Source of the DNA: Ketobacter sp963922875
Lineage (GTDB): Bacteria; Pseudomonadota; Gammaproteobacteria; Pseudomonadales; Ketobacteraceae
Assembly: GCA_963922875.1 (NCBI GenBank)
Contig: CAWUJH010000001.1
Coordinates: 1-64,000 of the forward strand
DNA length: 64,000 nt
Reading direction: 5' to 3'
Both the position numbers and the translations under genes were made by a program. The notes under the pieces are model-generated. The model was not told where the DNA came from. It was given only the letters and a program-made list of their open reading frames with translations, and made no database searches. Below are positions 33,544 to 42,637 of this stretch, one piece after another; the stretch's first letter is position 1; each line of letters starts with the position of its first letter.

Positions 33544-36519
33544 TTGCTGTTTAACAAACTCACCCCAACACTGCATTTTCTCCAAGTGTTATGCTTTTTT
33601 GTTCTTACGTGGCTTTTTCTAAGCTCGGCAGCCTACCCACACACCTATGTAATCGAGCCGAATCCAACTCATGCCCCCGTTAAGCTAGATCACGATATCT
33701 ATTTGTTTCAGGATTCAAGTCGAGCACTGGATATCGATCAAATCAGGAGCTTAGAGAAGAGCCGTTGGATTATGGTACCAATGGGGATTCCATCATTTGG
33801 ATATCAAGACGATGCTTTTTGGTTCCACTTTGAATTAACAAATCCAACACAAAAAACACTGTCTAACTTTATTGAAATTGCCTACCCAATTCTTGACGAT
33901 ATTAATGCTTATATTGTCAGCTCTACAGGGGGCATCACACAGTACCAAATGGGGGATAATTTCCCTTACGATAAACGTCCCATTGATTATCATGATTACC
34001 TTGTTCCCCTCGAAATAGAACCTCACCAAACCGTTAGCGTTTACCTAAGAGTAGTCACTGACACCGCCATGCAGGTACCCTTGATTCTTTGGGATCGGGA
34101 ACAGTTTTTTCAACAACAAGTTAATCATCTGATGGGACAAGGTTTATACTTCGGAACCCTGTTAGTAATGATTATTTACAATCTATTTATTTTCACTGTG
34201 GTTCGCCATGGCGCATATATTTATTATGTATTATCCGCCCTTGGTGTTGTACTTTTGGTTGCTTCGCTTCAAGGATTCGGCTTTAAATATCTTTGGCCTG
34301 ATCTACCTTCTATTAATAATATTACGCTTTGCCTTGCGCTTTCGCTGTATGGCAGTTTTGCTTGCGCATTCACTATTTCATTACTGCAACTTAAGATAAA
34401 CAGCCCCCGTTTCTACCGCCTGATATTGGCTATAGCATTTGCATATATCCCAGCCGTCATAGGGGTCTTCTTTTTGCCCTATCAAACCATCGTTGCCTAC
34501 GCTATTTATCTGAGCATAATTGCTGGCATTAGCGAATTAAGTGCTGGTATTTACATGCTCAAAAAAGGCATTAGACCAGCTCGCTATTACGTAATGGCCT
34601 ACAGCTCTCTAATTATTGCCTCCATCATTGTATTACTCAGCACATTGAGTATTCTGCCACGCAATATATTTACCGAATCCATATTACAAATTGCCTCAAC
34701 AATTGAAGTGGTCTTATTGTCATTCGCACTAGCTGATCGAATTAATCAAGAACGAAAACAGAAATTGGATGCCCAGAAACTTGCCCTTGAAAATGAGCAC
34801 AAGGCAAGAATGGAGCATGAGCGATATCTCAAACTCAACTATGAATCACGCCTTGACGAGCTAAGCACCAAACGAAAAATTATTGAAATGGAGGCAGAAA
34901 GCCGCGCTAAAACCAAATTTTTAACTATCATGAGCCATGAAATCAGGACCCCCATGAACGGCGTACTGGGAATGGCAGAACTGTTGAGTGACACACCACT
35001 CAACGATCAACAGAAGCAATATGTCAACATCATCAATAACTCTGGCAATACATTGCTAAATATCATTAATGATATACTTGATTATTCCAAGATATCAGCA
35101 GGGAAGATGGCACTGGAAACCACGGATTTCGACCTTGATAAATTAACCTTGGAATGTACATCAATATTTACTTTTATTGCAGAGCAAAAAGGGGTTGAGC
35201 TTATTTGTTCTCTGCAGCCAAATACACCTGTATTCATCAAGAGCGACCCTCACCGCTTACGCCAGGTATTGATTAACCTACTTGGTAACGCTTTTAAATT
35301 CACAAACGAAGGAATGGTTAGCCTTAGCGTTAAACAAGTAGAGACAGAGCCAAAGACAAATAAAAACCTTATTACTCTGCGCTTTGAAATAAAAGACAGC
35401 GGCATTGGTATCAGCTCGCAAAATCAGAAAGAATTATTTCAGCCGTTCACCCAAGCGGATGACTCCATCACTCGTGAATATGGAGGTACCGGGCTGGGAC
35501 TGAGCATCTCCAAATGGTTGGTAGAACTTATGGGGGGCGTAATGGGTGTGGAAAGTGAATTGGGTAAAGGTAGCTTATTCTGGTTCACTATAAACTGTGA
35601 ATCCGTCAACCAACACCAAGCGACAGAACCACCTCCAGAACTGGCTTTACTCTACAACAAACGATTGTTAATTGTGGATGATTCACCAGATTTTGCAGAG
35701 GTTATAAAAGAGCAGGCGAAGTTATGGGGAATGCAACCGAGAATTGCCTATTTTTCCCATCAGGCTCTGGAGATGATTGAAGCAAGCTACGCTAGCGGTG
35801 AACCCTTCGACTTTGTCACCCTGGATATGAATATGCCCGGTATGAATGGCTATGATTGTGCAAAGTCGATCCACGATCAGTATGGCAATCAGGCTCCAAA
35901 ATGCTTATTACTAACGGCCATCCGATTTCAAAACGAATATACGAAACTATCAGATGCAGGCATTCATTCCGCCATTCAAAAACCGGCATCGGCACGGGTT
36001 ATCCGCGATGCATTAATTGAACTTGAACATAAAAAGCCTTCTCATTCAAAATCAGAACCCCTGGTAACCGTTACAGAAACAGCATCTTTAATCGCAGGAA
36101 AAAAAATATTAATCGCTGAAGACAACCAAGTAAACCAACTGGTCATTTCGAAATTACTGGATAAGCTGGGCGTACAAACTGAGTTAGTGAATAATGGGCA
36201 AGAAGCCATAAATGCCATAAAAGCGGCACATCACTCCTTTGATTTATTACTGATGGACTGTGAAATGCCCGTGCTAGATGGTTTTCGAGCCACAGAATCC
36301 ATCAGAGAGTGGGAACTAGCAAACAACCTCGAACGCTTACCTATTGTTGCACTCACTTCTCATGTCATGCAGGAACATCGCGATAAAGCGCTCCAAAGCG
36401 GCATGGATGACTATTTAAGTAAACCCGTGGATTTTATGGAACTGCAAGAGAAAATCCACAGGGCATTAACTAACCCTAAGACGGAGCTATCACAACAGGC
36501 TCCAGAGTCGGGTCGGTAG
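33544..36519 (+). CDS. 7TMR-DISM hybrid sensor kinase with two receiver domains
   Basis: A 991-aa hybrid histidine kinase. Order: signal-anchor, periplasmic DISMED2-like beta domain (about 45-190), seven TM segments (about 200-400), coiled coil, HisKA with H465 (IMSHEIRTPMNG), HATPase (LLGNAFKFT; GTGLGLSI), receiver 1 (LDMNMPGMNG) and receiver 2 (LLMDCEMPVLDG). DISM proteins bind carbohydrate- or polyamine-like ligands outside. It starts at TTG 33544, with AAGG upstream; an alternative GTG lies 15 codons in. It is a paralogue of the kinase at 46776-49325, which has one receiver. No Hpt gene is nearby. Confidence 0.9.
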   Translation: MLFNKLTPTLHFLQVLCFFVLTWLFLSSAAYPHTYVIEPNPTHAPVKLDHDIYLFQDSSRALDIDQIRSLEKSRWIMVPMGIPSFGYQDDAFWFHFELTNPTQKTLSNFIEIAYPILDDINAYIVSSTGGITQYQMGDNFPYDKRPIDYHDYLVPLEIEPHQTVSVYLRVVTDTAMQVPLILWDREQFFQQQVNHLMGQGLYFGTLLVMIIYNLFIFTVVRHGAYIYYVLSALGVVLLVASLQGFGFKYLWPDLPSINNITLCLALSLYGSFACAFTISLLQLKINSPRFYRLILAIAFAYIPAVIGVFFLPYQTIVAYAIYLSIIAGISELSAGIYMLKKGIRPARYYVMAYSSLIIASIIVLLSTLSILPRNIFTESILQIASTIEVVLLSFALADRINQERKQKLDAQKLALENEHKARMEHERYLKLNYESRLDELSTKRKIIEMEAESRAKTKFLTIMSHEIRTPMNGVLGMAELLSDTPLNDQQKQYVNIINNSGNTLLNIINDILDYSKISAGKMALETTDFDLDKLTLECTSIFTFIAEQKGVELICSLQPNTPVFIKSDPHRLRQVLINLLGNAFKFTNEGMVSLSVKQVETEPKTNKNLITLRFEIKDSGIGISSQNQKELFQPFTQADDSITREYGGTGLGLSISKWLVELMGGVMGVESELGKGSLFWFTINCESVNQHQATEPPPELALLYNKRLLIVDDSPDFAEVIKEQAKLWGMQPRIAYFSHQALEMIEASYASGEPFDFVTLDMNMPGMNGYDCAKSIHDQYGNQAPKCLLLTAIRFQNEYTKLSDAGIHSAIQKPASARVIRDALIELEHKKPSHSKSEPLVTVTETASLIAGKKILIAEDNQVNQLVISKLLDKLGVQTELVNNGQEAINAIKAAHHSFDLLLMDCEMPVLDGFRATESIREWELANNLERLPIVALTSHVMQEHRDKALQSGMDDYLSKPVDFMELQEKIHRALTNPKTELSQQAPESGR

Positions 36520-36539
36520 CTGAACCCAGTAACCCAAGC

Positions 36540-37415
36540 TCATACATTTTTGGTTAATGTTCCTGCTCTATAGTCTGCCAAGGCTTGTTCAATTTCAGCG
36601 CGGGTATTCATCACAAAGGGACCGTATTGCACCACCGGTTCTTTTAATGGTTTGCCGGCAACAATGATGGCTCTTAGAGGCTCTGCACCCACCGATTCCA
36701 AAGCCACATAATCACCATCCGTTAATATCCCGGCACTGCGCACAGGCAAGGATTTATTCCCCAGCTGTGCCGCACCTTCATAAACATAGACAAAGGCATT
36801 ATGCCCTTCCGGTACGGGAACTTCCTGCACCTGCCCCACAGGTAGACTAAGGTCTAAGAACAACGGATCTGTGGCCATGGTGGCAGGGACTTGATTGATT
36901 GGGCCTGCCCAAGTCTCGCCGTTTAAGGTCACTCGCCCAGCAATTACTTTCAGCAACCCGCCTTCTTCCAATTCAACCACCGGGATCTCAGCTGCTGGAA
37001 TATCCTGATAAGCGGCGGCTTTCATTTTTTCTTTCGCGGGTAAATTAATCCATAACTGAAAACCACGCATACGGCCACTTTCCTGTTGCGGCATTTCAGA
37101 ATGAATAATTCCACTGGCTGCGGTCATCCATTGCACGCCTCCACTCTTCAGTTCGCCGACATTGCCTAAGTGATCCTGATGGCGCATATGCCCATCGATC
37201 ATATAGGTCACCGTTTCAAAACCGCGATGCGGGTGCGCAGGAAAACCGGCAATGTAATCGTCGGGATTCTCGGTGCCGAATTCGTCCAACATTAAAAATG
37301 GATCCAGGCGTAGCCCTTCATTGCCACCAATACTACGAAACAATACAACCCCGGCACCATCGCTGGTTTTCATTCCGGCTATGTTCTGGCGTAAAGTTCT
37401 TGCACGTAAAGTCAT
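36540..37415 (-). CDS. Pirin-family protein
   Basis: A 291-aa bicupin of the pirin family. The N-terminal cupin carries the metal site HPHRGFETVTY (H about 62, H 64) and later SGIIHSE-x-P (His 106, Glu 108). Bacterial pirins such as YhhW/YhaK have quercetinase-like or redox-sensing roles. ATG 37415 has a strong GGAGG box. It is convergent with the hybrid kinase gene and separate from the EamA gene by 92 bases. Confidence 0.92.
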   Translation of the reverse strand: MTLRARTLRQNIAGMKTSDGAGVVLFRSIGGNEGLRLDPFLMLDEFGTENPDDYIAGFPAHPHRGFETVTYMIDGHMRHQDHLGNVGELKSGGVQWMTAASGIIHSEMPQQESGRMRGFQLWINLPAKEKMKAAAYQDIPAAEIPVVELEEGGLLKVIAGRVTLNGETWAGPINQVPATMATDPLFLDLSLPVGQVQEVPVPEGHNAFVYVYEGAAQLGNKSLPVRSAGILTDGDYVALESVGAEPLRAIIVAGKPLKEPVVQYGPFVMNTRAEIEQALADYRAGTLTKNV

Positions 37416-37507
37416 ACTTGCCTCCTTCGATCAGGTGATCTTACTGATTCAATGATCCTACTGAGATGAAGCATAACTTTCTTTTTAATCGATATATAAT
37501 GGTATTT

Positions 37508-38437
37508 TTAGATAGTATTAATCGATTTTTTAGGTGCTTTTGGATTCTGTAGCCACCTCGGCCGCCAGCCTGTTGCCACCCATACCCCAGAAAATACCAG
37601 CAATAAACCCGCATACTGCTCATGAGTGGGCCATTCACCCAAGGCTAAGTTCACCAGCAAGGTGGCAACCGGCACCAGGTTAAAGGCGATAGCCGCAGTA
37701 TCAGGACCTAACTTCTGAACGCCACGTAACCAGAAAATATATGCCAGCACTGTGCCGCACAAGGCCATGTAAGTAAGCACTAACGTAACATGAGTTGACT
37801 GCTGAGCAACAATGGCGAATATGTTTTCCTGGCTGATCGCAAGTGCCACTAACAGCACAGTACCGGCGCCAATCGTCCAGCGGGCTTGCTGCATAAAGGG
37901 TATGTGGGATACATGCAGCTTCAGTAACACCGTATATAAGCTCCAAATAACACAGGCCAGCAGCATCCAAAGGTCTCCCTGCGCCAGATGAACCACACTC
38001 AATTGGCCACTGGTAATCACTAACGCCACTCCACTAAAGGCAATACCTATCCCTAACAGGCGCCTGGCTGATAACGGAGTGCCTAAGAAAATCGCAGACA
38101 ACAGTGAGGTCAACAGCGGCGATAGCGCCATTATGAGAGCGGCATTCAAGGCTGAAGTACTGGCTAAAGCGGCGAAAAATGCATAGTTAAATCCAAACAC
38201 GCCAAAGAGACCCAGGCCTAACAAAATGGCCATGTCGCGAGTGGTTAATTGCGATTCTGCACTGCACCGCCACAACCGGAGGCTGATTAAAACCACAATG
38301 GCAATAATGTAACGCTCGCCTGCCGCCATAGCAGGGGACAGCTGACCGGCGATAGCATGGCCAGCATTAAAGTTTGCGCCCCAAAAAAAGGTAGCGGCAA
38401 TAACCATTAACCAGACGTGGGTGTTATTTGATTTCAT
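37508..38437 (-). CDS. EamA/DMT-family transporter
   Basis: A 309-aa drug/metabolite transporter with ten TM segments in two EamA repeats (for example LMVIAATFFWGANFNAG near the start). ATG 38437 has GAGAG nearby, while the longer ORF start at 38476 has none, so the shorter form is used. It is divergent from a LysR gene with 87 bases between, suggesting LysR control. Substrate unknown. Confidence 0.88.
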   Translation of the reverse strand: MKSNNTHVWLMVIAATFFWGANFNAGHAIAGQLSPAMAAGERYIIAIVVLISLRLWRCSAESQLTTRDMAILLGLGLFGVFGFNYAFFAALASTSALNAALIMALSPLLTSLLSAIFLGTPLSARRLLGIGIAFSGVALVITSGQLSVVHLAQGDLWMLLACVIWSLYTVLLKLHVSHIPFMQQARWTIGAGTVLLVALAISQENIFAIVAQQSTHVTLVLTYMALCGTVLAYIFWLRGVQKLGPDTAAIAFNLVPVATLLVNLALGEWPTHEQYAGLLLVFSGVWVATGWRPRWLQNPKAPKKSINTI

Positions 38438-38524
38438 CTTGAACTCTCTCACTGGCAGTGGTAAAAGCTTACTCATTTCATTTATGAAACTAAATAGCCA
38501 TTAATGGAGATATAGATTCCAAAT

Positions 38525-39430
38525 ATGAAACAAAGACACTCACTGGATGATTTACTGCTATTCCATGCAGTGGCCCAGCACCGCAGCTTGCGAGCTGCCG
38601 CCGCTGGCACTGGCATACCCATTGCCACTTTAAGCCGCCGCCTGCAGAATCTTGAACGGAGCCTGGGTTGTCGGCTGTTGGAGCGTAGCGCTCACCATTT
38701 TGCGCTGACGGAAATCGGTCATGATTATTTCAACGCTTGCGGCCCCTTGCTTGAAGAGCTTAATTCAGTAACGGAGCATTTAGAGGAATCACGCATTGGG
38801 TTGCACGGTACTTTGCGCATCACTGCTCCGGTAAACTTAACCCAGCAATGGCTGGGGCCGTGCTTCTTTGATTTTATGCGGCGCTTTCCCAGCATTCACC
38901 TTCAACTGCAAATTTCCAATCACAATGAAAATCTGGTGGAGCAACAATTGGACGCCGCTATCCGCGTGGGCACGTCTCACAACACCCTGCAGTGGATAGC
39001 AAGACCTATCGCCTCCACCAAGTTAATTCTGTGCGCGGCTACACACTATTTACAACAAGCACAGCCAATACTTCACCCAGTGGATCTGAGTGCTCATCAA
39101 CTACTTGTAGTAAACCCAATCAACGAATGGAATCTGAATCATCAAATCAGTAATGAGAATTATACATTCCGGCCTCAACCCTACTTTCAAAGCAACGAAA
39201 TCCAAATCGCTTTAAATGCAGCATCCCAAGGCTTCGGAGTCACGCTACTACCGGATTATTATCTGCCAGTGGACCCGGCGGCAGAGCAGCCTTTACAGAG
39301 AGTGTTACCCGAATGGTGTGGGCAATCCCGCCCGATTTATTTGCTCTATCGTGACAAACACACCATGTCGGCTCGTCTTAGACTTTTTGTCGATCATGTT
39401 GTTGAATGGATGGAACGCCGCAACCCATAG
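38525..39430 (+). CDS. LysR-family transcriptional regulator
   Basis: A 301-aa LysR regulator with the HTH at residues 6-65 (LLLFHAVAQHRSLRAAA, TLSRRLQNLERSLG) and an effector domain of the CrgA-like type (GTLRITAPVNLTQQWLGP). It is divergent from an EamA transporter, a typical LysR-exporter arrangement, and convergent with modA. The ligand is unknown. Confidence 0.93.
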   Translation: MKQRHSLDDLLLFHAVAQHRSLRAAAAGTGIPIATLSRRLQNLERSLGCRLLERSAHHFALTEIGHDYFNACGPLLEELNSVTEHLEESRIGLHGTLRITAPVNLTQQWLGPCFFDFMRRFPSIHLQLQISNHNENLVEQQLDAAIRVGTSHNTLQWIARPIASTKLILCAATHYLQQAQPILHPVDLSAHQLLVVNPINEWNLNHQISNENYTFRPQPYFQSNEIQIALNAASQGFGVTLLPDYYLPVDPAAEQPLQRVLPEWCGQSRPIYLLYRDKHTMSARLRLFVDHVVEWMERRNP

Positions 39431-39444
39431 CAAGTTTTGGCTTA

Positions 39445-40200
39445 TTATGATTTATAGCCATAGGATTCAATAATAGATCTTGCCTTCGATTCTTTGACAA
39501 AATCCAGCAAGGCCTTCGCGGCTGCATTGCTTTTACCTTTCTGCAACAACACCGCATCTTGCCGAATCGGCTGATACAATTGACTGGGCACTATCCAATA
39601 AGAGCCCTGATTTATAACACCCTTCACCATCACCTGCGACAACGCCACAAAACCTAAATCAGCATTGCCACTGGCAATAAATTGAAAGGTTTGACTGATA
39701 TTTTCTCCCTGCACCCACTGCGCCCGAGTCGCTTTATGCAACCCCAATTGGTCAAGGACTTCAACTGCCGCTGCACCATAGGGTGCCAACCTGGGATTGG
39801 CTAGGGCCAATTTATTAAAATTTCCTTGCTTCAATACGCTTGCTTTAGCATCGATTAGATCCGCCTTTAATGACCATAAAACCAGGCCGCCTTTGGCGTA
39901 GGTAAACCGGCTCTCAGGGACTATCAGACCCGCATCCTCTAGAGCTTTTGGTTTTGCCTGATCTGCAGAAAAAAACACATGGAATGGTGCACCGTTTTGA
40001 ATTTGAGCAAAAAACTTTCCTGAGGAACCAAAGGCCAGGGTTACTGTATGCCCAGTTTCTTGCTCAAACTGAACGGCAATTTCATTCATAGCGGCCGTAA
40101 AGTTCGAAGCAGCCGCAACCAATACTTGCTCGGCCTGTAGAGGGAAGGAAACTAAACCAGAACTAAAAAACGATAGGCAGACAACTAACCACTTCAGCAT
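39445..40200 (-). CDS. modA: Molybdate-binding protein ModA
   Basis: A 251-aa periplasmic binding protein with signal peptide (WLVVCLSFFSSGLVSFPLQA). Oxyanion-site segments are AASNFTAAMNEIA (about 30-42) and FGSSGKFFAQIQNGAPFHVFFSAD (about 57-80), and ASGNADLGFVALSQV lies in the second lobe. It should deliver molybdate or tungstate to ModBC. Unusually modBC is about 16 kb away on the other strand (56495-58266), with no other mod gene here. It ends 14 bases from a convergent LysR gene. Confidence 0.9.
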   Translation of the reverse strand: MLKWLVVCLSFFSSGLVSFPLQAEQVLVAAASNFTAAMNEIAVQFEQETGHTVTLAFGSSGKFFAQIQNGAPFHVFFSADQAKPKALEDAGLIVPESRFTYAKGGLVLWSLKADLIDAKASVLKQGNFNKLALANPRLAPYGAAAVEVLDQLGLHKATRAQWVQGENISQTFQFIASGNADLGFVALSQVMVKGVINQGSYWIVPSQLYQPIRQDAVLLQKGKSNAAAKALLDFVKESKARSIIESYGYKS

Positions 40201-40282
40201 CGTATTTCACCACAGCTAACCACGATTAACACTTGGGGGCGTCCAGCTATACTGCTTTATACACGGATAACTCGCAAGGTTT

Positions 40283-40942
40283 TTATGCCTGACCCACCCT
40301 GTAAACCCGATAACAAAGGGCCAGAAGAAGGCAAATGGTCGCCGGTATCGCCATAGTCATAAACTGAAAACGACTGAATAGTAAAGCTCCTACAGACCCG
40401 CCGATGACAAAACCCAGAATGATCAGCAGAAACAAAATGGCTTTCCGCTTATCGAATTTATCTCCTCGAAGTAGCTCACCAAACATAATGCCCAAGTCGG
40501 TGAAAATTCCGGTCATATGGGTGGTTCGAATGATAGCGCCACTATAGGTAGTCACCAGTGCATTTTGTACGCCACAGGCCGCTGAAGCCGCGAAGTGGCC
40601 GGCGACCCAGCCCTCTCTGAGTAAGAAAATAGCGCTTATCAGCAGGCAAGCCTCGATCAACAAAAGGGAATCATAATGACGACCGAGCTGTAAACTACCA
40701 CCGGATAACATAAACCCAGACACCGCCGCGCCTAAAACAAAACTTAGCAGCACACCCAGTAAATGCAGCACGGCGATTAGATTCATTTGTACAATTTCAG
40801 CCCCCAGAAGGGTAACCGTGCCGGACAAATGTGAAATCGCCTGATGACTGAAGCCCAAGAGGCCCACAGCATTCACACACCCAGCTGTAAACGCCAGGAT
40901 AAAAGCACCATACTCAACCCAACGGGGTAAGCGGGCAATCAA
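40283..40942 (-). CDS. DUF1275 (YoaK-like) membrane protein
   Basis: A 219-aa membrane protein with about six TM segments and the DUF1275 signatures FTAGCVNAVGLLGF near the start and GVQNALVTTYSGAIIRTTHMTG in the middle. The function of the family is unknown. The start is TTG at 40942, immediately after the Tag stop (TAA-TTG), with AAGG nine bases upstream, so the two are coupled. Confidence 0.88.
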   Translation of the reverse strand: MIARLPRWVEYGAFILAFTAGCVNAVGLLGFSHQAISHLSGTVTLLGAEIVQMNLIAVLHLLGVLLSFVLGAAVSGFMLSGGSLQLGRHYDSLLLIEACLLISAIFLLREGWVAGHFAASAACGVQNALVTTYSGAIIRTTHMTGIFTDLGIMFGELLRGDKFDKRKAILFLLIILGFVIGGSVGALLFSRFQFMTMAIPATICLLLALCYRVYRVGQA

Positions 40943-41551
40943 TTAAAGAGGCCTTTTAAACTTTTTTCGGGCTTGAACCACTTTTTTACGGGTCACACAG
41001 TCTTCCACATGGTCATTCACCAACCCCATAGCCTGCATAAAAGCGTATATCGTAGTTGGACCCACAAACTTCCAGCCCAGCTTTTTGAGTGCTTTTGACA
41101 AGGCGATGGATTCCGGTGAAGTGGATACAGTTTGCGGATCGGCCAGACTTTTCTGTTCCGGCTCATAACGCCACAAGTATGCCGCCAGGGACCCCTCTTG
41201 CGCTACCATTTCCTGGGCTCTTTTAGCGTTGTTGATCACGGCTTCTATTTTTCCCCGATGGCGCACAATACCGGCATCCTTCAATAGGCGTGTTACATCA
41301 CGCTCAGTGAATTTAGCTACTTTGTTAAAATCAAAATGCTGGAAAGCCATCCGAAAATTTTCTCGCTTTGCCAATATCGTACGCCAGCTCAATCCCGACT
41401 GAAAACTTTCCAAGCAGAGCTTTTCAAACAGCCGTTGATCATCCACTACGGGGTATCCCCATTCACTATCGTGATACTCAAAAAACTCAGGCGCTGCGCT
41501 ACACCAAAAACAACGAGGCTTCCCGTCTGGACCCAATACCGTTGCGCTCAT
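40943..41551 (-). CDS. tag: DNA-3-methyladenine glycosylase I
   Basis: A 202-aa Tag-family glycosylase: CFWCSAAPEFFEYHDSEWG (zinc and fold-defining N-terminus), ESFQSGLSWRTILAKRENF (aromatic pocket), FVGPTTIYAFMQAMGLVNDH, and a C-terminal Cys in HVEDC completing the zinc site. It removes 3-methyladenine from DNA. Starts at ATG 41551, 24 bases after the YciI-like gene, and directly precedes a DUF1275 gene in one likely operon. Confidence 0.95.
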   Translation of the reverse strand: MSATVLGPDGKPRCFWCSAAPEFFEYHDSEWGYPVVDDQRLFEKLCLESFQSGLSWRTILAKRENFRMAFQHFDFNKVAKFTERDVTRLLKDAGIVRHRGKIEAVINNAKRAQEMVAQEGSLAAYLWRYEPEQKSLADPQTVSTSPESIALSKALKKLGWKFVGPTTIYAFMQAMGLVNDHVEDCVTRKKVVQARKKFKRPL

Positions 41552-41575
41552 ACTTTATTCCTGTTTGCCATTACA

Positions 41576-41863
41576 CTAATGTAGTAGAAATTCTAATCGT
41601 GGATCTACTTTTCTCACATTAATTTCGTATACTTCCGGCGTTACAACTTGTTCAGCCACAAACGGATCATCTTGCAATCGAGCGTTGAACTCTGCCTCAG
41701 TCAAACCCTGAGCCACAATAGCGCCGCCGGCATTGGGTTGCAAACTACCCACCAGCACAAACACACCATCATCGAATCCCTGCTGAATCCAGGCATTGTG
41801 AGCCTGCATAAGTTGACTCGCAAGTTCTTTGTTTTTTGAAAACCTTAACATAGCCACAAACAC
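41576..41863 (-). CDS. YciI-like family protein
   Basis: A 95-aa YCII-related protein (alpha-beta ferredoxin-like fold) with AHNAWIQQGFDDGVF and DPFVAEQV segments that fit the family. GTG 41863 (MFVAMLRFSKN) is chosen because a GGGAGGAG box lies six bases upstream; the longer form from 41887 starts before that box. It follows a TetR gene by 16 bases and is probably under that regulator. Activity is unknown; relatives act as small dehalogenase or detoxification-type proteins. Confidence 0.83.
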   Translation of the reverse strand: MFVAMLRFSKNKELASQLMQAHNAWIQQGFDDGVFVLVGSLQPNAGGAIVAQGLTEAEFNARLQDDPFVAEQVVTPEVYEINVRKVDPRLEFLLH

Positions 41864-41879
41864 AAACGACTCCTCCCAA

Positions 41880-42452
41880 TTACTCATCTGTTATTGAATC
41901 TAGCCACTCACACAATTGCTTAACTTCTTGCTGAAGGTATTTTTCATCTTTAAACGCGTTGACTAAGGTCGCCACGCCTTGACTGCGACCCAAAACATGC
42001 ATGGCCAGGGCATCAGCGTTTGACTTATGCCCCAACAAACTAAACTGAGTACGCAGCCAACATCTGAATAGGGTAAAGATCTCATTGGCTTCCTTTTGTG
42101 CAACATGATTAAGTTTAGCCAACTCGGAACTTAGGGTTCCAACAGGGCAGCCAAATTGCTTTATCTTTACTCTGTTCGTTACCAATATCAGAATAAAACA
42201 GCGGATTCGGTCTTTAGGCGATTCCCCTTTCTGCTCCCATTCCGCCAATATCCTCGCTGTATTAGCCAAACGTAATTGAATTACGGCCGCAAGAATTTCA
42301 TCTTTGGTTTTAAAGTGATAATAAAAATTACCCCGTGAGATTTGCACTTGATTGGCTATATCGGAAAAGGACGTATGCTCAAATCCATGCTCATAGAACA
42401 ATTGATTTGCGGCCTCAACGATATGGTCTCTGGTGGTACGTTTGTTTATCAT
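41880..42452 (-). CDS. TetR-family regulator (NemR-like)
   Basis: A 190-aa TetR-type repressor. The HTH is clear (HIVEAANQLFYEHGFEHTS and SRGNFYYHFKTKDEIL). ATG 42452 follows GAGAG; the earlier ORF start at 42512 lies in the -35 element of its own promoter and cannot be used. It leads a unit with YciI-like, Tag and DUF1275 genes, and a palindromic operator overlaps its start of transcription. Confidence 0.88.
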   Translation of the reverse strand: MINKRTTRDHIVEAANQLFYEHGFEHTSFSDIANQVQISRGNFYYHFKTKDEILAAVIQLRLANTARILAEWEQKGESPKDRIRCFILILVTNRVKIKQFGCPVGTLSSELAKLNHVAQKEANEIFTLFRCWLRTQFSLLGHKSNADALAMHVLGRSQGVATLVNAFKDEKYLQQEVKQLCEWLDSITDE

Positions 42453-42461
42453 CAATCTCTC

Positions 42462-42512
42462 TAGGATGATTGTCCTAACAGAAAGACTAAAACAAGCCAA
42501 AAGGACTGTCAA
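42462..42512 (-). promoter_or_regulatory. TetR-gene promoter and overlapping palindromic operator
   Basis: On the minus strand TTGACA (42512-42507), a 17-base spacer and TAGTCT (42489-42484) form a promoter. The predicted start of transcription falls at the edge of an inverted repeat TAGGACAATCATCCTA (42477-42462), which has 5-bp perfect outer arms. Its place suits autorepression by the TetR protein. Confidence 0.65.
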
Positions 42513-42550
42513 CTATTCGATCAGTATTGATTTTTATTAGGGAGGGAGTC

Positions 42551-42592
42551 GATAGGCAATCTCACAACACAGAAGCTGTAAGAATGCCTATC
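42551..42592. repeat. Inverted repeat downstream of PETase-like gene
   Basis: GATAGGCA (42551-42558) is the exact reverse complement of TGCCTATC (42585-42592), with a small ACAG...CTGT hairpin in the loop. No T-run follows on either strand. It lies between the 3' end of the PETase-like gene and the divergent TetR promoter and could be a weak terminator. Confidence 0.45.
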
Positions 42593-42637
42593 TCAGATAC
42601 GATATACGCAAGAAATGATTACGAGTTTATCTAAGGT

